Assembly (NCBI GenBank): GCA_035695105.1
Contig: DASSEV010000068.1
Coordinates: 1 to 57,094 of the forward strand
From: JAICYJ01 sp035695105
GTDB taxonomy: Bacteria > Actinomycetota > Thermoleophilia > Gaiellales > JAICJC01
Direction: 5' to 3'
Length of the DNA stretch: 57,094 nucleotides
This document shows, piece by piece, positions 7,679-16,180 of the stretch. The position numbers and the translations under genes are program-made. The notes under the pieces are model-generated. The model was not told where the DNA came from and did not search any database. It was given only the letters and a program-made list of their open reading frames with translations. Position 1 is the stretch's first letter; each line of letters begins with the position of its first letter.

Positions 7679-8506
7679 ATGACGACGAATCAGACGGCCG
7701 GCCAGAGCGTCGCCGAGCTCTCCGACGGCACCCAGCTGCCGATGCTCGGGCTCGGCGTGTGGCAGGTGCCCAACGGGCGCGAGTGCGAGGACGCCGTGCG
7801 CTGGGCGCTCGAGCTGGGATACCGGCACATCGACACCGCCCAGGCCTACGGCAACGAGGAGAGCGTGGGCGAGGGGCTGCAGCGAAGCGGCGTGGCGCGA
7901 GATGACGTCTACCTGACGACCAAGTTCTACCCCGCCAACCGGGATCCCGTGGCGGAGCTGGAGCAGAGCCTGCGACGGCTGAAGGTCGACGCCGTCGACC
8001 TGTACATCATCCATTGGCCGCAGGGTGGGCCGACGTGGGCGTGGGAGGGCATGGAGCGCGCGCGTGAGCGGGGGCTGACACGGTCGATCGGCGTGTCGAA
8101 CTTCTCGGCGAACGAGCTCGAGCAGCTGGCGGACGTCGCGAACGTCATGCCGGCCGTGAACCAGATCCAGTTCAACCCGTTCTGCAACCGGTCGGCGCTG
8201 GCCGAGGCGTGCCGCCGCCGGGACATCGTGCCCGAGGCGTACAGCCCGCTCGGCACCGGACGGCACCTCGCCGATCCGGTCGTGGAGGAGATCGCCGACC
8301 GGGCCGGCCGTACGCCCGCCCAGGTGCTCCTGCGCTGGTGCATCCAGCTCGGGCTGCCGGTGATCCCCAAGTCGACGCATCGCGAGCGGATCGAGGAGAA
8401 CAGCCGCATCTTCGACTTCGAGCTGCCGGCGGAGGACATGGACGCGCTGGCCGCCCTCGACCAGACGGGCGGCACGGACCTCGCCCGCGAAGAGGTGTGG
8501 TGGTGA
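7679..8506 (+). CDS. Aldo/keto reductase, diketogluconate-reductase-like, 275 aa
   Basis: An NADPH-dependent aldo/keto reductase of the short AKR5-like type, near the 2,5-diketo-D-gluconate reductases. The tetrad is complete: Asp52 and Tyr57 (HIDTAQAYGNE), Lys82 (LTTKFY) and His112 (YIIHWPQ). The cofactor end shows VIPKSTHRERIEEN, the usual phosphate-binding loop. ATG 7679 has GGAAGGA 6 bases upstream, which favours it over the open frame before it. Family members reduce aldehydes, methylglyoxal or keto-sugars. It lies 40 bases after the MFS unit and could be part of the same stress-induced transcript. Confidence 0.9.
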   Translation: MTTNQTAGQSVAELSDGTQLPMLGLGVWQVPNGRECEDAVRWALELGYRHIDTAQAYGNEESVGEGLQRSGVARDDVYLTTKFYPANRDPVAELEQSLRRLKVDAVDLYIIHWPQGGPTWAWEGMERARERGLTRSIGVSNFSANELEQLADVANVMPAVNQIQFNPFCNRSALAEACRRRDIVPEAYSPLGTGRHLADPVVEEIADRAGRTPAQVLLRWCIQLGLPVIPKSTHRERIEENSRIFDFELPAEDMDALAALDQTGGTDLAREEVWW

Positions 8507-8565
8507 CACCCGGCCTGTGAGTCGCGGCTTGGGTAGCATCGGCCGCGACGACCACGGAGGGACGC

Positions 8566-8943
8566 ATGAGCGGCAAGGTGGTGCACTTCGAGATCCCCGT
8601 CGACGACACCGAGCGGGCGGCGGCGTTCTATGGCGGCGCATTCGGCTGGCAGCTGAACTCGATGCCGGGAATGGACTACACGCTGGTCAGCACGGGGCCC
8701 GCGACCGACACCGGCGCTCCCGCCCAGCCGGGCCACATCAACGGCGGCATGATGCGGCGGCAGGGCCCGTACCAGCATCCGATCGTCACCATCGAGGTCG
8801 ACGACATGCGGTCCGCGCTGCACACGGTGGCGGATCACGGCGGATCGCAGGTGGGGGACACGCATGACGTGGGCGGCATGGGGATCTCCGCCTACGTCGA
8901 GGACACCGAGGGAAACCTGATCGGCCTCTGGCAGTCCCTCTAG
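8566..8943 (+). CDS. VOC-superfamily (glyoxalase-like) protein, 125 aa
   Basis: A single vicinal-oxygen-chelate domain pair in 125 residues. The first beta-alpha-beta unit begins VVHFEIPVDDTERAAAFYGGAFGWQ and the second begins HPIVTIEVDDMRSALHTVADHGG, ending YVEDTEGNLIGLWQ. This is the common PhnB/glyoxalase-like short form. Metal ligands expected at the start of strand 1 and near the C-terminus are His8 and a Glu or Asp of EDTEGN. A GGAGGGA ribosome site precedes the ATG. No substrate can be assigned. It converges on a secreted beta-helix gene, with the two stops overlapping by 4 bases. Confidence 0.85.
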   Translation: MSGKVVHFEIPVDDTERAAAFYGGAFGWQLNSMPGMDYTLVSTGPATDTGAPAQPGHINGGMMRRQGPYQHPIVTIEVDDMRSALHTVADHGGSQVGDTHDVGGMGISAYVEDTEGNLIGLWQSL

Positions 8944-10238
8944 GGGACGTACTCGTAGCAGCCGATGTCCGGCGGGCCCACCCGGCGGTGGTCGAGCAGG
9001 TCGCGCGCCGGCGCGTAGCTCGGATCGGCCTGGTCGATCACCAGCGTCGATCCCGCGGTCGGCCGGCCGTGGCGGTCGAGCACGGCGTCGCCGACCACGT
9101 CCGTCGTGCCGCAGGCCGTCCCGTCCTCGACGATGTTGTGGGTCGAGACCTTTGCCAGCCCGCAGACGCGGTTCGGCGCCAGCTGCTTCGCGAAGATGTT
9201 GTTTGCGATCACCGGCCGGTCGCGCACGGGCGCCGACCCGTAGCGCGGGCTGAGCACGATCGAGTCGGCGGCGTGGTCGGGGCGGATCTTCCCGGACAGG
9301 ATCGTGTTGTTCTCGATGGTGACATCGTGCGGGAACACCGTCGAGATCCTGGTGCCAACGAGGATGCCGACCCGCGAGACGACGCCCGGCGCCCGCGGGT
9401 CGGTGCGGATGAACTTGTTGTTCTTCACGAGCACGTGATCCGTCGACTCGGCCATGTAGAGCTGCGCCCCGCCGAGCTGGGTGACGCCGAAGATGTTGCG
9501 GCTGACCAGCAGCCCGTCGGCGCTGAACAGCTCGATCGCGTCCTGGTGCCCGCACTTGACCCAGCTGTGATGGCATACGAGCGCACGTGCGAAGCGGTTC
9601 CGGAGGATCCGGAGGTTCGCTCCCGCCCGGCCGTGGATGAAGTCGCAGCCCCTGCAGTCGTGGAACCGGTTCTGACGGACGGTGACGTTGCGCGCCCAGC
9701 GCGGCAGCAGGCAGAGCGACCACTCCGGCGTGTTGTCGCCGCAGTGGGAGAAGTCGCTGTCGCGGACGGAGACGTGGTTGGAGTGGTCGAGGTCCAGCTC
9801 GACGACGTACGGCGTTGACTTCGCGGTAAACGTGTCGTCGCGGATGGTGATATGGGTCGAGTACTCCGAGTGGATGCCGCCGTCCGCGGTCATCGGATAG
9901 ACCGTGGTGTGCCGCACCGTGACGTCGTTCGCGTGGTCGAGCAGGATCGACTGCACCCGCGCGCCGGCCTCGCCGACGATGGTCAGCATCGGTCCGCTGC
10001 GCGGCCCGACAACCAGCGTGCGCGTGTAGCGGTGCGGCTGCAGGACGATCGTGCCGCCCGTGCTTCGCAGGGCGGCGACGGCGGCCTGGAAGCCGTCGGC
10101 CGAGGACACCGGCCGGGTCGGCGCGTCGAACGGCAGCACCGCCGTTCCGGCCGTGGCCGGCGCGGCCACCGCCGCGGCGGCCACCAGTGCGAGCGCCATG
10201 GCGCAGACGCCGCGCAGCCTGATGCACCGACTGTTCAC
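8940..10238 (-). CDS. Secreted right-handed parallel beta-helix protein, 432 aa
   Basis: An N-terminal signal peptide (MALALVAAAAVAAPATAG) is followed by repeating short strands and turns typical of pectate-lyase/NosD-like beta-helices. Runs such as VTVRHTTVYPM, ITIRDDTFTAK, VSVRDSDFSHCGDN, VTVRQNRFHDCRGCDF, LVSRNIFGV and VTIENNTILSG recur about every 22-25 residues. The N-terminal part (DGFQAAVAALRSTGGTIVLQP) is the cap region found in exported polysaccharide-acting helices. Cys pairs inside the coil may form disulphides. It is probably extracellular and may bind or cut a polysaccharide, but no catalytic residues can be named. Its end overlaps the VOC gene by 4 bases. Confidence 0.8.
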   Translation of the reverse strand: MNSRCIRLRGVCAMALALVAAAAVAAPATAGTAVLPFDAPTRPVSSADGFQAAVAALRSTGGTIVLQPHRYTRTLVVGPRSGPMLTIVGEAGARVQSILLDHANDVTVRHTTVYPMTADGGIHSEYSTHITIRDDTFTAKSTPYVVELDLDHSNHVSVRDSDFSHCGDNTPEWSLCLLPRWARNVTVRQNRFHDCRGCDFIHGRAGANLRILRNRFARALVCHHSWVKCGHQDAIELFSADGLLVSRNIFGVTQLGGAQLYMAESTDHVLVKNNKFIRTDPRAPGVVSRVGILVGTRISTVFPHDVTIENNTILSGKIRPDHAADSIVLSPRYGSAPVRDRPVIANNIFAKQLAPNRVCGLAKVSTHNIVEDGTACGTTDVVGDAVLDRHGRPTAGSTLVIDQADPSYAPARDLLDHRRVGPPDIGCYEYVP

Positions 10239-10363
10239 GGGATCCTGGTCATCCTACGGTTGCCGTCCACCGGCTGCCGGATGGTATGCCGTGGCCCGGC
10301 CGTTCCCGTCGCACGGCGTGTGCTGGAATACGCGCACCCGCACAGGCCACCAGGAGGACGTCC

Positions 10364-11314
10364 ATGCACCAGCACTCGCTGCACGAGGTGCGTCCCGAGG
10401 CGTACAGCTACGTCTGGGACAACGCCATCGAACCGGCGCTCTCGGTGGCGTCGGGGGAGGAGGTGCTGCTGCACGTCCGTGACGCCGGCGACGAGCAGAT
10501 CACGGCCGAGTCCGATGCGGGCGCCATCCTCAACCTCGACTTCGACCACGTCAATCCCGTGTCCGGCCCGGTCGAGGTGCGCGGGGCGCGGCCCGGCGAC
10601 ACGCTGCAGGTCGAGATCCTCGAGTTCACGCCGCGCGGGTGGGGCTGGACGGCACTGATCCCCGGCTTCGGCCTGCTCGCCGACGAGTTCCCGGATCCCT
10701 GGCTGCGCATCTCGCAGGTGGACCCCGACTCGGGCAGGGTCATCTTCGGCGAGGGGATAACGCTTCCCTACCGCCCGTTCCCCGGCACGATCGGCGTCGC
10801 GCCGCGTGACCCCGGGCCGCACCCGATCCTCCCGCCGTCCGACTGGGGAGGCAACCTCGACATCAAGCACCTGCGCGCCGGAACCACCCTCTACCTCCCG
10901 GTCGGTGTCGACGGCGCCATGTTCTCGGTGGGCGACACGCACGCGGCGATGGGCGATGCGGAGGTGTGCGGCACGGCGGTGGAGACCGCCATGGACATCG
11001 CGGTGCGGCTGAGCGTCCGCACCGACCTGCGGATCGACGCGCCCCAGTACGCGATCCCGGCCGGCGCGCTCGCCGAAACCGAGACCAGTTCCTACCACGT
11101 ATGCACCGGCGTGGCGCCGGATCTGATGGACGCGAGCAGGCGGGCGGTGCGGGCGGTGATCGAGCATCTCGGCCGCCGCTACGACATCGAGCGCCAGGAG
11201 GCGTATGCGCTGTGCTCCGTGGCCTGCGACCTGCGCATCCACGAGCTGGTCGATGCGCCGAACTGGGTGGTCGGGGCCTTCTTCCCCGAGGACGTCGTGA
11301 AAGGGAGGGAATGA
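10364..11314 (+). CDS. Acetamidase/formamidase family amidohydrolase, 316 aa
   Basis: A cytoplasmic zinc-dependent amidase of the FmdA/AmdA family, which hydrolyses formamide, acetamide or similar short amides to ammonia and an acid. Typical segments are visible: GDTLQVEILEFTPRGWGWT, the long central NLDIKHLRAGTTLYLPV, and GDTHAAMGDAEVCGTAVE with its His-Asp-Glu-Cys pattern. The C-terminus has YALCSVACDLRIHELVDAPNW. ATG 10364 follows a perfect AGGAGG (10352-10357). The APC permease starts on its stop codon, so the pair probably imports and cleaves a nitrogen compound. Length is normal for the family. Confidence 0.9.
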   Translation: MHQHSLHEVRPEAYSYVWDNAIEPALSVASGEEVLLHVRDAGDEQITAESDAGAILNLDFDHVNPVSGPVEVRGARPGDTLQVEILEFTPRGWGWTALIPGFGLLADEFPDPWLRISQVDPDSGRVIFGEGITLPYRPFPGTIGVAPRDPGPHPILPPSDWGGNLDIKHLRAGTTLYLPVGVDGAMFSVGDTHAAMGDAEVCGTAVETAMDIAVRLSVRTDLRIDAPQYAIPAGALAETETSSYHVCTGVAPDLMDASRRAVRAVIEHLGRRYDIERQEAYALCSVACDLRIHELVDAPNWVVGAFFPEDVVKGRE

Positions 11315-12768
11315 TGGCAGCCGACGGGGCCGCAGCGGGAGCCTCGACGCCGGGCCTCCGGCGCGAGCTTCGGTTCTGGGAGACGATCGCGCTCTCGATC
11401 GGGATCATGGCCCCGACTGCGGCGATGGCGCTGAACGGGGTGGGCGTGGCGGCGAACGTAGGCCGCGCGGTGCCGCTGGCCATGATCATCGCGACCATCG
11501 GCGTGTCCCTGGTCTCGTTCGCGTTCATCCGGCTGGCGGGCCACTACGCCCACGCCGGCTCGGTGTACGCGTTCAGCGGGGCCACGCTGGGGCCGCGCGC
11601 CGGCTTTTTCTCGGGCTGGGCGCTGCTCGGCACCTACCTGGCGTTCACCGTGGCGTCGACCTGCGAGATCGGACTGTTCTTCCCCGCGTTCCTGAACGGC
11701 GCGGGCATCTGGAGCGGCACGGAATGGATCTGGGTGTCGCTGATCTCGGCCGGCATCATCTGGGCGCTCGCCTACGGCGACGTGAAGATCGTGACCCGCG
11801 CGCTGATCTCGATCGAGGGCATCTCGATCACGCTGATCGTCATCCTCATGATCGTCATCTTCCTGAAGCTCGCCGGCGTCGGGACACACCCGCCCGGAGC
11901 CGGCTACTCGAGCGACGTCTTCTCGCTCCCCAGCGGCGTCAGCCGCTCCGCCCTCGGCCTCGGCATCGTGCTCGCCTTCCTGTCGTTCGGCGGCTTCGAG
12001 GGCGCCGCCGCGCTCGGGGAGGAGACGGAGAACCCGCGGCGGGAGGTGCCGCGCGCCATCCGCAACGCCGTGATCGCCGCGGGCATCTTCTACACGCTCT
12101 GCTTCATGGCCCAGAGCTGGGGCTTCGGCACCGGCCCCAAGGGCGTCGCGCAGTTCGCGGGTGCCGAGTCGCCGCTGGGCGACCTGGCCACCAGCTACGT
12201 CGGCACGTGGATGGCGAACCTGATCAACCTGGGTGCGGCCGTCAGCGCGTTCGCCAGCGCCCTGGGGGCGGCCGTCGGAGCGTCGCGGATTCTCTACGCG
12301 ATGGGCCGCGACGGTCTCGGGCCGCGGCGCCTGGGCGAGTCGTCGCAGCGCACGGGAGCGCCCGCGTTCGCGCTCGCCGTGGTGATGGTGGTCGCCCTGA
12401 TCTGGATCGCCGGCCAGCGCATCCACGGGGTCGACGTGGTCAGCGCCTTCTTCTACCCCGGCACGATCGGGGTGCTGAGCATGATCGTGGCCTACGTCGT
12501 GACCAACGCCGGTGCGATCAAGCTGTTCGTGCTCGACCGTGGAGAGCGCGGCTGGGCGCTCGTCGTCCCCCCGCTCGCCATCCTGTTCCTCGTCTACGTG
12601 TTCTGGCGGAACGCCAGCGGCCAGTCCTGGCCGTACAACCGCTTCCCCTGGCTGGTGGCCGGGTGGGCGGCGATCGGCCTGCTGATCGTGCTCGCCGTGC
12701 CGGGGCTCGCGACCCGGATCGGTTCGACGATGTCACGGCTCGGGAGCGAGAGCACCGCGGGCGACTGA
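11314..12768 (+). CDS. APC-superfamily amino acid/amine permease, 484 aa
   Basis: An integral membrane transporter with about 12 hydrophobic helices of the amino acid-polyamine-organocation superfamily. The first helix carries ALSIGIMAPTAAMALNGVG, with the unwound Gly region that binds substrate amine and carboxyl groups. Helix 6 has LSFGGFEGAAALGEETENPRREVPRAI, a strong family signature. The ATG at 11314 overlaps the amidase stop and has AGGGAGG 5 bases upstream; an ATG 3 bases earlier is an alternative. Coupling to the amidase suggests it imports the amide or a related compound. A very strong hairpin follows the stop. Confidence 0.9.
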   Translation: MAADGAAAGASTPGLRRELRFWETIALSIGIMAPTAAMALNGVGVAANVGRAVPLAMIIATIGVSLVSFAFIRLAGHYAHAGSVYAFSGATLGPRAGFFSGWALLGTYLAFTVASTCEIGLFFPAFLNGAGIWSGTEWIWVSLISAGIIWALAYGDVKIVTRALISIEGISITLIVILMIVIFLKLAGVGTHPPGAGYSSDVFSLPSGVSRSALGLGIVLAFLSFGGFEGAAALGEETENPRREVPRAIRNAVIAAGIFYTLCFMAQSWGFGTGPKGVAQFAGAESPLGDLATSYVGTWMANLINLGAAVSAFASALGAAVGASRILYAMGRDGLGPRRLGESSQRTGAPAFALAVVMVVALIWIAGQRIHGVDVVSAFFYPGTIGVLSMIVAYVVTNAGAIKLFVLDRGERGWALVVPPLAILFLVYVFWRNASGQSWPYNRFPWLVAGWAAIGLLIVLAVPGLATRIGSTMSRLGSESTAGD

Positions 12769-12772
12769 GCAG

Positions 12773-12808
12773 GTGTGGCCCCGGCGCCGCGGGGCGCCGG
12801 GGCCACAC
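12773..12808. terminator. Bidirectional hairpin terminator
   Basis: A perfect 16-base-pair stem (GTGTGGCCCCGGCGCC and its complement) with a GCGG loop fills the 42-base gap between convergent genes. It has no clear U-run, as is common in high-GC actinobacteria. It would end both the permease transcript and the opposing glycoside-hydrolase-like transcript. Confidence 0.85.
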
Positions 12809-12810
12809 CC

Positions 12811-13752
12811 TCAGCCGATGACGATGCGACCGGTGTGGCCGCCCAGGCTGTAGCCCGAGCGGCGCACGGTCAGCTGGCGCGACGCGGCGTTCGTGTTCAC
12901 CATCACAACGCCGTTCGTGTAGCCGCGGACGAGCACGCCGTCGTGGTTGGTCGCGCGACCGGTGGGCGCGCCGAGCTGCGACGCGGTGTCGAAGAAGTCC
13001 CACCACGTGCCGGCCTGCGAGTCCGAGCCGACGCTGATCCGGTCGCGCTTGCCGGCGCCGGCCAGGAACAGCGTGTAGCCGTACAGGGCGCTCTGCTCCG
13101 TGCCGAACTTGGCGAAGCAGAAGCAGGTCGTGTGCCGCAGCACCCACAGCGACTTCTTGGCCGAGGTGCGCCCGAACATCTCGTAGGCGACCCGGTACCC
13201 GGGATATGCGGACGTCGTCAGGTTGTTCGCGACGATGTGGAACCGCGCGGACGCGTTCTCGAGGAAGTTCGCCTCGCCGGTGGTGGCCTTGATCCACCAG
13301 GCCTGGCTCACGTTCGGTCGGGGGGTGGCGCGCTGGTATCCGTCGACGCCCATCGCGTCGACGAAGCAGAACCCGGGGGTCGGCTTGCAGGCGTTCAGCA
13401 CGTGGTTGCGCCAGCCGGAGCTCTTCGGGTTCATGACGAAGTAGCCGTTCGCCGAGTCCTTGACGCGCGCGCCGCTCGGGGAGTGCAGGTACCAGCTCTC
13501 CGGGAACGATGCATCGAGCGACCGCGTGCCCTTGGTGTAGATGCCGGTGTGGGCGACGTCGTAGCCCTCCCGCAGCATGGACGGCTGCACGGTGATGGTC
13601 GAGAAGTGGCTGTCGATGAACGACGCCGGCGGGGCGGACGCCGGGTGGATGTGGAGCGGCGCGAACAGCTGTCCGAGCGCGCTCGCGTGCGCGGCGGGCG
13701 CTCCCAGGAGCGGTGCGATGACGGTGCAGATGATCAGCAGATGACGGCGCAT
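12811..13752 (-). CDS. Secreted glycoside-hydrolase-like protein, 313 aa
   Basis: The N-terminus is a clear signal peptide (HLLIICTVIAPLLGAPAAHA). The rest resembles the putative glycoside hydrolase-like group (GHL15-type): HTGIYTKGTRSLDASFPESW, then VMNPKSSGWRNHVLNAC and CFVDAMGVDGYQ, where the Asp after the strand could be catalytic. The C-terminal end (GVVMVNTNAASRQLTV) forms the small beta domain seen in alpha-amylase-fold enzymes. Vicinal Cys residues (TTCFCFAKF) are odd for an exported protein. It is likely extracellular and carbohydrate-active, with the substrate unknown. It converges on the APC permease gene across a strong terminator. Confidence 0.65.
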   Translation of the reverse strand: MRRHLLIICTVIAPLLGAPAAHASALGQLFAPLHIHPASAPPASFIDSHFSTITVQPSMLREGYDVAHTGIYTKGTRSLDASFPESWYLHSPSGARVKDSANGYFVMNPKSSGWRNHVLNACKPTPGFCFVDAMGVDGYQRATPRPNVSQAWWIKATTGEANFLENASARFHIVANNLTTSAYPGYRVAYEMFGRTSAKKSLWVLRHTTCFCFAKFGTEQSALYGYTLFLAGAGKRDRISVGSDSQAGTWWDFFDTASQLGAPTGRATNHDGVLVRGYTNGVVMVNTNAASRQLTVRRSGYSLGGHTGRIVIG

Positions 13753-13940
13753 TGAAGCCCTCTCCCCTCGTCACAGCGGCCTGACGGCCACGAAGATCGA
13801 TGCGCTACGGCGGGCGGTGGTGCGGCCCGCATGTAGACCCGGCTCCGATATCGGCCTCGCGTGGAGGGCGTGCCTCCCCCATCCGAGTGAGGGAAACAGA
13901 ATGCAAACATTTCGACCGGGCGACGTGCGAAGATGCCGCG

Positions 13941-14798
13941 ATGCGCCGACACGACGAGCCGATCGTCGCCCACCTCGTCGACGGCACCTACGAGCTCTTC
14001 CGCCACTTCTACGGTGCCCGCCGCGGCCGGCAGCGCGACCCCGAGTTCGCGGCCGTGCGGGGCGTGCTCCGCACCGTCCTGTCGATGCTCGAGGACGGCG
14101 CCACGCACCTCGGCGTGGCGACCGATCACGTGATCGAGTCCTTCCGCAACGACCTGTGGCCCGGGTACAAGACCGGGGCCGGGGTCGACCCGGAGCTGAG
14201 GGCGCAGTTCGAGCCGCTCGAGCAGTCGCTCGCCGCCATGGGCGTGGCCGTCTGGCCGATGGTCGAGCTCGAGGCCGACGATGCCCTGGCCGGCGCCGCC
14301 CACGTCGCGGCAGGGGAGGCCCGCGTGCACAAGGTCTGCATCTGGACGCCCGACAAGGACCTCGCCCAGTGCGTCTCGGGGGAGCGCGTGGTGCAGGTCG
14401 ACCGCCGCTCCTCGACCGTGCGCGACGAGCCCGGTGTGCTCGAGAAGTTCGGCGTGCCGCCGGCGCGGATCCCGGACTACCTGGCCCTGGTCGGCGACTC
14501 CGCGGACGGCTATCCCGGAATTCCCGGGATCGGGGCGGTCGGCGCCCGCGGGCTGATCCGCCGCCACGGCGCGCTCGAGGAGTTCCCGCCCGAGGTGCTG
14601 GGAAGCCGAATCGACCTGGCGCTGCTCTTCAAGCACCTGGCCACCCTGCGCACCGAGCCACCGCCCATCCGCCTCGCGGAGGAGCTCCGCTGGGAGGGCC
14701 CTGACGCAGCGTTCGACGATCTGCCCGAGGCGATCGCCGACGCCGGCCTGCGAGCCCGCCTCGAGGCGCTGGCCGGCAGCCGCGCGGCGCGACCTTGA
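13941..14798 (+). CDS. 5'-3' exonuclease / FLAP-endonuclease family protein, 285 aa
   Basis: A PIN-like 5' nuclease resembling the N-terminal domain of DNA polymerase I. Metal-binding acids are visible in order: LVDGTYELFRHFYG near the start, ELEADDALAGAA in the middle and IWTPDKDLAQCV. A helix-three-turn-helix DNA-binding element follows (VGDSADGYPGIPGIGAVGARGLI). Size matches stand-alone actinobacterial copies, which process flaps or RNA primers. ATG 13941 is the first start that gives a normal N-terminus; the ribosome site is weak (GAAG). The 188 bases upstream hold no gene. A promoter for the next operon overlaps its last codon. Confidence 0.88.
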   Translation: MRRHDEPIVAHLVDGTYELFRHFYGARRGRQRDPEFAAVRGVLRTVLSMLEDGATHLGVATDHVIESFRNDLWPGYKTGAGVDPELRAQFEPLEQSLAAMGVAVWPMVELEADDALAGAAHVAAGEARVHKVCIWTPDKDLAQCVSGERVVQVDRRSSTVRDEPGVLEKFGVPPARIPDYLALVGDSADGYPGIPGIGAVGARGLIRRHGALEEFPPEVLGSRIDLALLFKHLATLRTEPPPIRLAEELRWEGPDAAFDDLPEAIADAGLRARLEALAGSRAARP

Positions 14799-14855
14799 CT
14801 CGACCGAGCGGCCCTGTAGAGTTTCCGCCTCGATCGAACTGACTGGTCAGTCAGT
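14795..14855 (+). promoter_or_regulatory. Promoter with TetR-type operator upstream of the PotD-like gene
   Basis: TTGACT (14795-14800) and TAGAGT (14817-14822) are spaced by 16 bases. Just downstream is ACTGACTGGTCAGTCAGT (14838-14855), an 18-base palindrome with 8 of 9 pairs matched. A bound repressor would block the polymerase. Nearly the same word occurs at 27810-27827 between two other catabolic genes. Confidence 0.65.
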
Positions 14856-14885
14856 CAGCCAGCGGCCAGCGCGAACGGAGGTCTC

Positions 14886-16172
14886 ATGCACCCGAAGGAA
14901 CGGCGGTCCGGCGCCACGCGGCGCGATTTCCTGCTTCGATCCGGTGGAGCGGCCTTCGCGCTCAGCGGCGCCGGAGGCCTGCTGGCGGCGTGCAGCAACA
15001 GCACCTCCGCCGGCAGCGGCTCCACCGGAACCAACGGCCAGAAGCTCGGCCCGCTGGGACTGCCGCTGGCGCGCCCCGACGTTCCCAACACGCTGCCCCG
15101 CTACGAGGATCCGATCGCCTCGGGCATGCAGCCCGAGACCGGCGGCGACTTCGTCATCTACAACTATCCCGACTACATCGACCCGGCCGTGCTCAAGGAG
15201 TTCGGCAAGAAATACAACGTGTCGGTGAAGGTGACGCCGTTCGACGACATCACCAGCGGCGTCACGAAGCTGGCCTCGGGCACGATCGCGCCGGACGTCA
15301 CGGAGATGACGCCCGACCTGATGCAGCGCGTGGTTGCGGCGAAGCTGATCAAGCCGCTCAACCTGGACTACATCCCGAACCTGAAAGCCAACGTGTGGCC
15401 GCACTTCGTCAGCCCGTTCTACGACCAGGAGTCGCGCTACAGCGTCCCCTACACCGTCTACACGACCGGCATCTACTGGCGCGCCGACCAGGTCAAGGAG
15501 GACATCCCCTCGATGTCCAACCCCTGGGACATCTTCTGGCAGGCGCAGGCGTACAAGGGCAAGACGGCCATCCTGTCCGAGGTGCGCGAGTCGCTCTGCC
15601 TGGCGATGCTGCACGAGGGCAGCACGGATCTCAACACCGAGGACCCGAAGAAGATCGACAAGGCCGTCAAGGATCTTCAGCAGCTGTACGGCATCTGCAA
15701 CGTCAAGGTCGGCGACCTGCAGTACACCCGCATCCCGGAGGGCAAGGACTGGCTCAACCAGGGGTGGTCGGGCGATGCCGTCACCGGGTACCTGTTCTAC
15801 GCGCCCACGAAGGAGGACAAGCAGGCGCTCCGCTACTGGCATGCGCCGACCGGCAAGGGCCCGATCGGCAACGACTGCTGGTGCGTCTGCTCGACCACCA
15901 AGAAGCCGGTGCTCGCGCACCTGTTCCTCAACTTCATTCTCGACAACGGGATCGCCTACAAGAACTTCACGGAGTTCAACGGCTACCAGCCGCCGCTGAA
16001 CGAGATCCAGCCCGATGCGCTGATCACGAAGGGGCTCCTGCCAGAGACGCTGTCGACCGCCGTTGTCACAGCTGAGGACACCGGGTCGCAGTCGCTGCAG
16101 GAGATGACGCTCACGGAGCAGGGCTCCGCGCTCTGGCAGAACGGCTACTCGACCTTCCTGGCGGGCGCATAG
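14886..16172 (+). CDS. PotD-like extracellular solute-binding lipoprotein with Tat signal, 428 aa
   Basis: A substrate-binding protein of the spermidine/putrescine (PotD) type. The N-terminus has a twin-arginine motif (TRRDFLL, Arg12-Arg13) and a lipobox (GGLLAAC, lipid on Cys36), so it is folded before export and anchored outside the membrane. The mature part shows FVIYNYPDYIDPAVLKEFGKK, VAPDVTEMTP-like lobes and SVPYTVYTTGIYWRAD, typical of the family. No ABC permease or ATPase lies nearby, so the transporter core must be elsewhere. The Rieske oxygenase starts 8 bases later, and the operator upstream links it to demethylation genes at 26.6-30 kb. Confidence 0.85.
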   Translation: MHPKERRSGATRRDFLLRSGGAAFALSGAGGLLAACSNSTSAGSGSTGTNGQKLGPLGLPLARPDVPNTLPRYEDPIASGMQPETGGDFVIYNYPDYIDPAVLKEFGKKYNVSVKVTPFDDITSGVTKLASGTIAPDVTEMTPDLMQRVVAAKLIKPLNLDYIPNLKANVWPHFVSPFYDQESRYSVPYTVYTTGIYWRADQVKEDIPSMSNPWDIFWQAQAYKGKTAILSEVRESLCLAMLHEGSTDLNTEDPKKIDKAVKDLQQLYGICNVKVGDLQYTRIPEGKDWLNQGWSGDAVTGYLFYAPTKEDKQALRYWHAPTGKGPIGNDCWCVCSTTKKPVLAHLFLNFILDNGIAYKNFTEFNGYQPPLNEIQPDALITKGLLPETLSTAVVTAEDTGSQSLQEMTLTEQGSALWQNGYSTFLAGA

Positions 16173-16180
16173 CGGGGCCG

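Noticed and set aside
7927..10227. A 766-residue leftward open frame
   Set aside because: It covers two real genes in other frames and reads as Arg/Pro/Ala-rich sequence, a common artefact of high GC.
10239..10363. A riboswitch before the formamidase gene
   Set aside because: No recognisable conserved core was seen; the region is short and only GC-rich.
13753..13940. A small gene or RNA in the gap before the exonuclease
   Set aside because: Only a weak 5-base inverted repeat and short frames without ribosome sites are present.
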